6,733 nucleotides of DNA, from contig JAGYNX010000105.1 of NCBI GenBank assembly GCA_018399855.1, positions 1 to 6,733 of the forward strand, in the 5' to 3' direction. This document shows, piece after piece, positions 1 to 5,692 of this stretch. Below the pieces are notes generated by a model. The model saw only the letters and a program-made list of their open reading frames with translations. It was not told the DNA's origin and ran no database searches. The translations under genes were made by a program, and so were the position numbers. How positions within the stretch are numbered: the first letter of the stretch is position 1; each line of letters begins with the position of its first letter. This DNA comes from Spirochaetota bacterium. GTDB lineage: Bacteria; Spirochaetota; UBA4802; UB4802.

Positions 1-1
1 G

Positions 2-1708
2 TCCATTGAGGCCAGCCAGAAATACATCTCGCCAAACTATGACGGGAACAAAGATTTCGTCTATTTCAAGTTAGACGTGAACGATCAGAGCCGGATTAAA
101 GGCTGGAAGATGCAGATCAAGAATGAGCAGAACCAGGTGGTAAAGGAATATCGTGTGTCCGAAAGGGATATCGATGAAAGTCTTTCACCAATCGGCTTTA
201 TCAAAAAGATCTGGACGAAGAAGGAATCAATGGTGGTTCCGAATACGCTTTTCTGGGATGGCACGAACCAGGAAAGCAAGCCTCTACCTGACGGATCATA
301 TATGTATTCATTCATCGTGTGGGATGAGCGGGACAACATCTCCGCTGAGAAAACCGGTGTGATACATATCGATAAGACTGCTCCGGATGCGGAACTGTCT
401 ACCGAATATACCCTTTTCTCACCTAACGATGATAACAGAAAAGACACGCTTACGATACGACAGGATATTACAACCGAGCCTGAAGATGAATGGAAAGCCG
501 GATTTAAAGATGATGAGGGAAATATTGTAAGATCATACAGTTGGAAAGGAAAGGATGTGCCCCGTTCTGTTACATGGAATGGTAAGAATGACAGCGGTAA
601 GGACGTGCCGGAAGGGTTGTATACCTATTTCGTTACATCTACCGATATGGCTGGAAACAGCACAAAAGCCACGGTGAAGGAAATATCACTTACCCGGGAA
701 TACCAGGTTGCGGATATTGCTACACCCATGGAATACTATTCGTACGCTTCGAACAATCCCGTTGTGTTTAACACCGATCTTTCGGATAAAAAAGGACTTG
801 TTAGATGGGAAATCACAATATCTGATAAAAATAAAAAACCTGTGCGAAACATACAGGGGAAAACTCAGCTTCCGGGTACGGTCAGCTGGGATGTTCGGGA
901 TGATGAAGGTGATAAGCTGGATGACGGTGTGTATTATTACAGCTTGATGGTGGAGTTTGAAAGCGGTAATAAGCCATCCTCCTTTGATAAAAAGATCATC
1001 GTGGACAGCTCTCCCCCCGATGTTGATTTGGATTATGAACCTTCGCGATTCTCACCCGACGGGGATGGCGAGAATGATATACTCACCATCTATCCTGTGG
1101 CCAAAGATGAGTTTGGTGTGAAAGACTGGAAGATTACTATTTATTCTCCGTCAGGAGACGTATTCAAGACTTTCAGTGGAAAAGAAACACCACCCGCCGA
1201 GATCAAGTGGGACGGCATTGGTGAAAATGGTGAGCTGGTTGAGTCGGCAGCCGATTATCATATTCAGCTTGAAACAGGTGATAATGCCGGGAACAGGATA
1301 TCTACCGAGAAAGTGAAGTTACCCATCGATGTACTTGTGATCGTTACTGAGCGTGGTTTAAAAATACGCATCAGTAATATCGAGTTCAAGTTTGACAGTT
1401 CAAAGTTGACCGGCAGGGCTTTCCCCATCCTGGACAGGGTAACCGAGATACTTGAAAAATATTCAAGCTACAACGTGCTCATCGAAGGGCACACGGATGA
1501 CATCGGTGAAGAAAAGTATAACCTTAAACTCTCTGAACGCAGGGCAAAGGCGGTAATGGAATACCTGGTTGATAACGGCATTGACAAGGACAGGCTGTCA
1601 TTCAGGGGGATGGGAGAAACAACTCCATTTCTACCTAATACCAGTTCTGAAAACAAGAGAAGAAACCGTCGTGTTGAATTTCTGTTGATAAAGCAGGGGC
1701 AAAAATAA
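2..1708 (+). CDS. Secreted FlgD-like Ig repeat protein with C-terminal OmpA peptidoglycan-binding domain (5' end cut by window)
   Basis: The reading frame is open to the left edge. It already encodes a recognisable repeat at 29-55 (SPNYDGNKD), so the GTG at 77 is not the start and the N-terminus lies outside the window; 568 residues are visible. Repeats of the FlgD-Ig/CHU_C type, each opening with an F-S-P-(N/D)-x-D-x-x-x-D motif, start near 29, 416 and 1049. A degenerate one without that motif lies around 731-1020. The motif resembles a calcium-binding loop (inferred). Each repeat carries a 'P..(V/I).W(D/N)G...DG.Y.Y' strand pattern. The OmpA domain spans about 1367-1705: GHTDDIG, LSERRAKAV and a terminal NRRVEF. 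Its Asp at 1496-1498 and Arg at 1541-1543 have the same 15-residue spacing as the two E. coli OmpA residues that bind diaminopimelate. The likely role is an outer-membrane or periplasmic protein tethered to peptidoglycan, with Ig repeats as spacer or ligand-binding rod. The next gene starts 5 bp downstream. Family assignment is firm; the biological role is not known. Confidence 0.9.
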   Translation, partial: SIEASQKYISPNYDGNKDFVYFKLDVNDQSRIKGWKMQIKNEQNQVVKEYRVSERDIDESLSPIGFIKKIWTKKESMVVPNTLFWDGTNQESKPLPDGSYMYSFIVWDERDNISAEKTGVIHIDKTAPDAELSTEYTLFSPNDDNRKDTLTIRQDITTEPEDEWKAGFKDDEGNIVRSYSWKGKDVPRSVTWNGKNDSGKDVPEGLYTYFVTSTDMAGNSTKATVKEISLTREYQVADIATPMEYYSYASNNPVVFNTDLSDKKGLVRWEITISDKNKKPVRNIQGKTQLPGTVSWDVRDDEGDKLDDGVYYYSLMVEFESGNKPSSFDKKIIVDSSPPDVDLDYEPSRFSPDGDGENDILTIYPVAKDEFGVKDWKITIYSPSGDVFKTFSGKETPPAEIKWDGIGENGELVESAADYHIQLETGDNAGNRISTEKVKLPIDVLVIVTERGLKIRISNIEFKFDSSKLTGRAFPILDRVTEILEKYSSYNVLIEGHTDDIGEEKYNLKLSERRAKAVMEYLVDNGIDKDRLSFRGMGETTPFLPNTSSENKRRNRRVEFLLIKQGQK

Positions 1709-1713
1709 GACGC

Positions 1714-2520
1714 ATGATAAACCGTGTGATTGTGTTCAGTGATATCGATGGTACGTTGCTGGATCATTACACCTACAGCTATCAACTGTCAAAACCGGGG
1801 ATCGCCCTTTTGAAAGAGAAAGGGTATCCCCTTGTACTGGTATCAAGTAAAACGTTTCCCGAGATGTGTATACTGCATCGTGAGCTTGACCTTGCTGACC
1901 CCTTTGTTTTTGAAAACGGGGGTGGGATCGCGTGGATTTCGGAAACTGGCGATAAAAATGATTATACAGTACAACTACGCGGGATGGATACAGGTTCATT
2001 GGAAGAATATGTTCCACTGTTGCGCTCAACTATTGGCGGGGATATTGTATTGCTGAAGGATATGCCGGTAGAGGCAGTTGCCAGAATAACCGGTTTGCCA
2101 GAAGATAAGGCGGCGCTCGCCTTAAATCGCCAGGCATCACTCCCTTTTATTACCGGAAAAGAGCTGCAACTGTCACAGGAAGACGTGGAGAATGCGAATA
2201 ATATACTGGCGAAAGAAAATCTTATGCTCACAAGGGGTGGAAGATTTTATCATTTTTCATCAGGCAAGGCCAATAAGGGAGATGCGGTAAAAGAAGTGAC
2301 GGGGAGAATGATAGCATTCTTGAAGGATAACACCTTAAAAACGGCTGCCATAGGAGACAGTATGAATGATCTCCCAATGCTCAGGGTTGTTGATATCCCC
2401 TACCTGGTTAAAAATCAGCATGGATATGATGTGCAAACTGATTTTCCGGTAACTCGAACCAGGGACAGCGGGCCTTCTGGTTTTAGCGAGGCTGTTCGAA
2501 AATTGTGTAATGCAGACTAG
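1714..2520 (+). CDS. mpgP: HAD-IIB phosphatase, mannosyl-3-phosphoglycerate phosphatase-like
   Basis: This 268-residue cytoplasmic HAD hydrolase has the full motif set. Motif I is SDIDGTLLD, with nucleophile D10 and acid/base D12. Motif II is VLVSSKT (S44/S45). A motif III lysine lies in GKANKGDAV (K188), and motif IV is GDSMNDLPML (residues 214-223). The insert between motifs II and III (about 85-185) has the size of a C2B cap, placing it in HAD-IIB. The SSKT and FENGGGI stretches and the length match mannosyl-3-phosphoglycerate phosphatase, which converts mannosyl-3-phosphoglycerate to the compatible solute mannosylglycerate (EC 3.1.3.70). Related sugar-phosphate or glucosyl-3-phosphoglycerate phosphatases cannot be excluded, because cap residues set the specificity. 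No mannosyl-3-phosphoglycerate synthase is visible. The ATG lies 5 bp after the OmpA-protein stop. The only purine-rich stretch (AGGGG, 1694-1698) is rather distant, so translational coupling is likely. No terminator follows before the convergent small gene. Confidence 0.83.
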   Translation: MINRVIVFSDIDGTLLDHYTYSYQLSKPGIALLKEKGYPLVLVSSKTFPEMCILHRELDLADPFVFENGGGIAWISETGDKNDYTVQLRGMDTGSLEEYVPLLRSTIGGDIVLLKDMPVEAVARITGLPEDKAALALNRQASLPFITGKELQLSQEDVENANNILAKENLMLTRGGRFYHFSSGKANKGDAVKEVTGRMIAFLKDNTLKTAAIGDSMNDLPMLRVVDIPYLVKNQHGYDVQTDFPVTRTRDSGPSGFSEAVRKLCNAD

Positions 2521-2523
2521 TAT

Positions 2524-2664
2524 TTATTCTGATTTTTCGACATTTTCTTCAACATATTTGTCAAATTCATCCCTGGACATTTTATCATGGTATAATGGCC
2601 AGAGGCTTTCTTTTAGTTCTTCAATTGTTGGGAATTTTGCTCCGTCCAGCTTATAATGTGCCAT
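2524..2664 (-). CDS. Small acidic protein of 46 residues, unknown function
   Basis: The minus strand reads MAHYKLDGAKF, then PTIEELKESLWPLYHDKMSR, then DEFDKYVEENVEKSE and stop. The protein is soluble, rich in Glu and Lys, lacks Cys, and is likely two helices (about 13-24 and 29-44) split by a Pro/Tyr/His turn. Support for it being real: a GAGG ribosome-binding site (2674-2677) lies 9 nt before the ATG, and a perfect TATAAT (2688-2693, minus) would start transcription about 15-20 nt upstream of the ATG. The composition is protein-like, and the stop sits 3 bp from the convergent phosphatase stop, leaving no dead space. The sequence is compact, without a signal peptide or membrane segment. I do not recognise a family. 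The main doubt is its short length; a chance ORF with both signals this well placed is less likely. Confidence 0.6.
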   Translation of the reverse strand: MAHYKLDGAKFPTIEELKESLWPLYHDKMSRDEFDKYVEENVEKSE

Positions 2665-2687
2665 TACAATAAACCTCATTTCGAAAC

Positions 2688-2693
2688 ATTATA
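2688..2693 (-). promoter_or_regulatory. Candidate -10 element (TATAAT) of the 46-residue gene
   Basis: A perfect sigma-70-type TATAAT lies on the minus strand 23 bp upstream of the small gene's ATG. That would give a leader of about 16 nt holding the GAGG ribosome site. The best -35 match (TTGAGG) is 20 bp away, longer than optimal, so strength is uncertain. Confidence 0.4.
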
Positions 2694-2725
2694 TTATTAA
2701 AAAAAGTCATTTTCCTCAAATTATC

Positions 2726-2752
2726 AGGGTAGTCTCCATGTAATCCTACCCT
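2726..2752. repeat. Inverted repeat AGGGTAG / CTACCCT
   Basis: Two 7-bp arms (2726-2732 and 2746-2752) form a perfect inverted repeat around a 13-nt spacer. It lies upstream of the 46-residue gene's promoter candidate and well upstream of the membrane-protein gene. There is no T-run on either side, so it is not a Rho-independent terminator. A protein-binding site is possible; chance occurrence in an intergenic stretch cannot be excluded. Confidence 0.3.
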
Positions 2753-2830
2753 TAATATACAAGTATAGGCCTTTATCAAATTGTGTCTATTAAAAAATAC
2801 GGGAGCTTGTATAATCACCGGGAGAGACAA

Positions 2831-2850
2831 AATGAGAAATTGATCTCATT
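2831..2850. repeat. 20-bp palindrome (AATGAGA, 6-nt spacer, TCTCATT) upstream of the membrane-protein gene
   Basis: The 7-bp arms at 2831-2837 and 2844-2850 are perfect complements around the spacer AATTGA. The centre is 7 bp from the possible -35 box TTGACG (2857-2862), the position expected of an operator or activator site for the gene at 2913. As RNA it would be a weak AU-rich hairpin, with only a short T-containing stretch after it, so a terminator is less likely. Confidence 0.35.
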
Positions 2851-2856
2851 ATTTTC

Positions 2857-2885
2857 TTGACGTAGTGTATTCTATTATTGACTAT
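2857..2885 (+). promoter_or_regulatory. Candidate sigma-70 promoter for the 162-residue membrane protein
   Basis: The -35 TTGACG (2857-2862, five of six consensus) is followed after 17 bp by a weak -10 GACTAT (2880-2885, three of six). The start codon is 27 bp further on, behind the ribosome site AGGGA (2901-2905). An alternative is the perfect TATAAT at 2810-2815, which lacks a well-spaced -35 and would give a roughly 90-nt leader containing the palindrome. Confidence 0.3.
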
Positions 2886-2912
2886 CAGCTTCATCATTGA
2901 AGGGAAAATAAC

Positions 2913-3401
2913 ATGAGCATTGTTGATTCAGTAATAAATATATTTCACGAACTTTTCATGCTTGCCAGGGACTTATTCATGACCATTCTGGGATATGGGT
3001 ATGATTTTATCCTGTTCCTATATGAAAAGTTTCTGGAAATACCGTTAACAGAAAAGATCATCGTAATTAATTCTGTTCCTGCATTTTTTGCCGTAGTATT
3101 GCCGGTTGCCCGTTATTATATATTTGAAGAGTGGTATTACATAAACAATCCCCTGTCGGTATACATGATCGGTATTGTGTTCTTCATGGTGGCGGGTACA
3201 CTTTTCAGGTATTTCTGGGTACTTGTGCTCAGGGTGCTGGTAAATATGTATTACCTGTTCTGGGTTATTTATCTTCCAATGGCGGGTGAATTAACAAAAG
3301 CGGATCCTTATGAGATTACCATTGGGTATTATGTGAATATTGCGGTACCCGCGGTGTATATTCTGGTGGCAGCTGTTTCTTTTGTCATATACAGGGAATA
3401 A
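2913..3401 (+). CDS. Multi-spanning integral membrane protein, 162 residues, unknown function
   Basis: I do not recognise a family. The protein is strongly hydrophobic and aromatic. Membrane segments are visible near residues 49-71, 82-105, 106-121 and 138-159. The N-terminal stretch (5-40) is amphipathic to hydrophobic and may be a further span or a membrane-surface helix. There is no cleavable signal peptide. Between spans the most conspicuous loops are FEEWYYINNP (71-80) and MAGELTKADPYE (123-134). No charged catalytic motif or transporter signature is evident. The ATG has a good ribosome site, AGGGA 7 nt upstream. The gene is flanked by minus-strand genes and so is a single-gene transcription unit; its stop is 3 bp from the convergent DUF1178 stop. 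It is probably an inner-membrane protein, with no substrate or partner inferable. Confidence 0.75.
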   Translation: MSIVDSVINIFHELFMLARDLFMTILGYGYDFILFLYEKFLEIPLTEKIIVINSVPAFFAVVLPVARYYIFEEWYYINNPLSVYMIGIVFFMVAGTLFRYFWVLVLRVLVNMYYLFWVIYLPMAGELTKADPYEITIGYYVNIAVPAVYILVAAVSFVIYRE

Positions 3402-3404
3402 GTA

Positions 3405-3821
3405 TCAGTTCTCAATCTTGTCATTCTTAGGAAAAGGCAGCACGGGTATTCCTTCTTCCACAAGGTCTTTAATTTCTTCACGGGTAGTCTCACCGTAAAT
3501 GTTCCGTTCTTTTTCCATACCGTAATATATGGCCCTGGCGGTGTCTGGAAAGTCTTTCCCCACGTTTTCGAAGTTATCTTTAACAAATTGTTCGATCATC
3601 TTTAATGATTCAAGTACTGTGGGGTGTTCTTTCCCCGCTGTTTTTTTGACAGAAGATTTTCCCTGAATGGAACATCCGGTGAAAAGTTGCCTGATATGGG
3701 AGTCATCGCATATTGGACATTGTATCATCTTTTTATCCCTCTGTGCGCAGAAAGAAGAATAGTCAGAAAATATCCCTTCGAAACGATGTCCGTTCTTACA
3801 TTCCAGGTCATACGAAATCAT
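3405..3821 (-). CDS. DUF1178 family protein (putative zinc-ribbon)
   Basis: This 138-residue protein matches the DUF1178 layout end to end. The N-terminus is MISYDLECKNGHRFEG, followed by a CPIC knuckle at 35-38, a variable linker (about 50-75), and the signature 'VGKDFPDTARAIYYG...ERNIYGETT' (87-113), ending in EEGIPVLPFP. C8, H12, C35 and C38 form a plausible zinc ligand set, like FmdB-type ribbons; metal binding is inferred. Function in the family is not established. It is cytoplasmic, with no signal peptide or membrane segment. The start is supported by the conserved 'MI.YDL.C..GH' opening and a GGGGG ribosome site about 9-13 nt upstream on the minus strand. It is convergent with the membrane-protein gene and divergent from the UPF0210 remnant across 115 bp. 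A minus-strand TTGCAA / CATTAT pair (18-bp spacing) within that gap is a weak promoter candidate. Confidence 0.9.
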   Translation of the reverse strand: MISYDLECKNGHRFEGIFSDYSSFCAQRDKKMIQCPICDDSHIRQLFTGCSIQGKSSVKKTAGKEHPTVLESLKMIEQFVKDNFENVGKDFPDTARAIYYGMEKERNIYGETTREEIKDLVEEGIPVLPFPKNDKIEN

Positions 3822-3936
3822 GACTGGTGACCCCCGCTAAAATAATGCCTGCATATTAATAGTTATTGCAATTTTTGGAAAAATCAAAGGGTAATGTCAA
3901 CTGAAATATAAAATATATGAACCGGGTACGTGATGT

Positions 3937-4389
3937 ATGAAAAAACATTTGAAAATGCTGAATGATGCTGTAAAGAAGGGGGGAGTTTTTGCTTCTTCTT
4001 ACGTGGGTGGACTTTCAGGAGCTTTTATTCCCGTAAGTGAAGATTCTACCATGGCAAGACGGGCACAATCGGGGGATATCACCATTGATAAACTTGAAGC
4101 GATGACGTCGGTGTGTTCAGTTGGTCTTGACATGATCGCAATTCCGGGAAATACCCCGGCCGACGTGATATCAGCCATGATTGCTGATGAAGTAAGCATT
4201 GGGGTCTGCAATAACAAAACAATGGCGGTGAGGGTTATCCCGGTACCCGGCGCGGTAAAGGGGGATACCGTTGTTTTCGGAGGGTTGCTGGGTAGTGCCA
4301 CCGTAATGGAAGCGCACACGTCATCCCCCTCGCTTTTTATACGCCGGGGTGGCAGGATTCCTGCTCCACTTCTGTCATTGCGGAACTAA
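3937..4389 (+). pseudogene. UPF0210/DUF711 (PFL-like) protein, C-terminal third only
   Basis: The 150 codons match the C-terminus of the UPF0210 (DUF711, PFL-like) family throughout. The matching stretches are LNDAVKKGGVFASS, VGGLSGAFIPVSED, KLEAMTSVCSVGLDMIAIPG, TPADVISAMIADE, AVRVIPVPG, FGGLLG and the normal final RGGRIPAP..SLRN. Full family members are about 450 residues, so roughly the first 300 are missing. The homology begins almost at the ATG, and a TGA lies two codons upstream in frame (3931-3933). The four codons before it (EPGT) could be leftover family sequence. No proper ribosome site is seen, and upstream DNA is AT-rich and non-coding, then antisense DUF1178. I read it as the remnant of a deleted gene, although its remaining reading frame is intact, so the loss is recent or the fragment is retained. 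Family function is unknown. Its last 53 bp overlap the convergent regulator gene. Confidence 0.8.
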
Positions 4390-5578
4390 CCATTGACGAC
4401 ATTTTATGCCGATACACCCCGGGTGCCATTCCATATACTTTCTGGAAATACCTGTTAAAAGTAGCAATGCATTCAAAGCCCACTTCATAGGCTATGTAAA
4501 TAAAACTGTGGCTGGTTTCGCTAATCAGCCTGGCAGATTCAGTGATACGATATTCATTGATATATTCTTTGATTCTCTTCCCGGTATATTTCTGAAACAT
4601 GCGGCCTAGATAATCCGGGCTGATCTCTACAATGTCGGCAAGGTCTTCACGGGTAAGCGGACATGTATAGTTGTCCCGTATATACTCGATTACGGTTTCC
4701 ATGAGATGACAATGCTGGGATGCCACCCTGCCGGTGCCATTTGGGTAAATAGTGATGTCTCTTACGTATAGAACCTTTTTAGTTACTTTTTTCTCAAAAA
4801 TAGAATGCCAGGCCAAAAAATGTAACCCCAGCATTAATGGCAGAAACATAAAGAATACCGCTACCGTGAAATTCCTGGCTAAGAAAAGGTAATAGATCAT
4901 GTCCCGGGTTATAAAAAGAAATGGGATCAGGATATATATTACTATGATGTATATTTTTTTGTCAGGCTTGATAAGATGCAGGGCATATATACAATATCCG
5001 CCCACCAGGATTGCGGGAATCATTATACTGAGACAGATGACCAATAGTAGTGTATGTAGTAATCCTAATATTTTGAGTATCAGCAGGGTTGTAAAAAGGG
5101 AAAGGTAGAAGGTGTACATTATCTTGTTTAATCCACAAAGAAAAACCCTGTATACATGCTGTAGAATGACGTAGATGAGTGGTGGCGTAATTGTCATGCC
5201 GACCAGTATACAGGTTTTCATGGTTTCTGTAGAAAAAGGATTACATGGGGGACACAGTAACAATGTATGGATAATCCATACCCCGCTAATCAATGCCATG
5301 TACAGGTGTGCCTTTTTCTGAAAAAGTGAATACCATATCAGGCAGATAACAATATTTATACACAGCAAACACAAGATCAGCAGGAGAAGCAGGAAGACTG
5401 AATAATTGTCAAAAAAGATCATGTTAGTTGTTATGCTGCCGGCATGAAGTGGGAAAGAAAGCACCGAACATGTGATACAAAATACGATAAAATTATACAT
5501 GGAATAAATTAACTTTTTCATGATTGCACTTACCATTATTGTATTTGAATAGTGTGAAAAAACACACAAAATATTCAT
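4337..5578 (-). CDS. Membrane-anchored AraC-family regulator with 7TM N-terminal sensor
   Basis: This is a 413-residue product if the first ATG is used. The ATG at residue 20 (codon 5519-5521) is the better start, because it begins a signal-peptide-like MKKLIYSMYNF..., hydrophobic core, then LHA|GS at 46. Neither start has a convincing ribosome site. Seven membrane spans follow (about 59-86, 92-108, 120-143, 154-177, 178-200, 209-233, 237-260), with basic residues in the loops expected inside. A linker leads to a two-HTH AraC domain (about 292-393) with LTREDLADIVEISPDYLGRMF and then the second helix-turn-helix, GFECIATFNRYFQKVYG, and APGVYR. The topology puts the DNA-binding domain in the cytoplasm and a CPPC motif (109-112) in an outside loop. 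It probably senses an envelope signal and acts on nearby or distant promoters; the target is unknown. The last 16-17 residues, beyond the conserved domain, are encoded antisense to the UPF0210 remnant. It is codirectional with valS but separated from it by a terminator. Confidence 0.9.
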   Translation of the reverse strand: MNILCVFSHYSNTIMVSAIMKKLIYSMYNFIVFCITCSVLSFPLHAGSITTNMIFFDNYSVFLLLLLILCLLCINIVICLIWYSLFQKKAHLYMALISGVWIIHTLLLCPPCNPFSTETMKTCILVGMTITPPLIYVILQHVYRVFLCGLNKIMYTFYLSLFTTLLILKILGLLHTLLLVICLSIMIPAILVGGYCIYALHLIKPDKKIYIIVIYILIPFLFITRDMIYYLFLARNFTVAVFFMFLPLMLGLHFLAWHSIFEKKVTKKVLYVRDITIYPNGTGRVASQHCHLMETVIEYIRDNYTCPLTREDLADIVEISPDYLGRMFQKYTGKRIKEYINEYRITESARLISETSHSFIYIAYEVGFECIATFNRYFQKVYGMAPGVYRHKMSSMVSSAMTEVEQESCHPGV

Positions 5579-5640
5579 TTACATTAAGTGCTGTTTGTTA
5601 ATCATATTGGACAAATTTTTTTATTAATTTTGCGAAAAAT
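5579..5640 (-). promoter_or_regulatory. AT-rich upstream region of the AraC-type regulator
   Basis: Because the hairpin ends valS transcription, the regulator needs its own promoter in this stretch or in the 5522-5578 leader. The best box is a minus-strand TATGAT (5601-5606; five of six to TATAAT) with no good -35 at standard spacing. This fits either a non-sigma-70 promoter or one needing an activator. No operator-like direct repeat was recognised. Confidence 0.25.
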
Positions 5641-5643
5641 AAA

Positions 5644-5673
5644 AAAAAGTCACTCCCGTAGAAGTGACTTTTT
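5644..5673 (-). terminator. Rho-independent terminator of valS (possibly bidirectional)
   Basis: An 11-bp perfect stem (5644-5654 with 5663-5673; core AGTCACT/AGTGACT) encloses the 8-nt loop CCCGTAGA. Read on the minus strand it begins 20 bp after the valS stop and is followed by a long T-tract (eight T, A, five T). On the plus strand the stem's TTTTT gives a shorter run. It isolates valS from the regulator gene downstream. Confidence 0.85.
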
Positions 5674-5692
5674 AAATAATGGTATACAATAG

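Noticed and set aside
77..1708. GTG at 77 as the start of the Ig/OmpA protein
   Set aside because: The same frame continues to the left edge with an obvious FlgD-like repeat motif (29-55), so the codon is internal.
2726..2752. Terminator reading of the AGGGTAG/CTACCCT inverted repeat
   Set aside because: No T-run follows on either strand and no gene ends nearby in the right direction.
2790..2900. Short minus-strand ORF starting MMKLIVNNRIHY in the 2665-2912 gap
   Set aside because: About 35 codons, no ribosome site, no familiar composition, and it covers the putative promoter and palindrome of the gene at 2913.
3329..3586. 85-codon minus-strand ORF across the 3' ends of the membrane protein and DUF1178
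   Set aside because: It is off-frame from DUF1178 in the same strand and its translation lacks domain character.
3624..3830. 68-codon plus-strand ORF antisense to DUF1178
   Set aside because: It lies opposite a conserved DUF1178 coding region and has no recognisable motif; it is a frame shadow.
3895..3900. Perfect minus-strand TTGACA as a -35 box for DUF1178
   Set aside because: No acceptable -10 hexamer occurs 16-18 bp downstream on that strand.
3999..4319. 106-codon minus-strand ORF opposite the UPF0210 remnant
   Set aside because: The plus-strand frame carries strong family motifs; the opposite frame is a consequence of its codon use.
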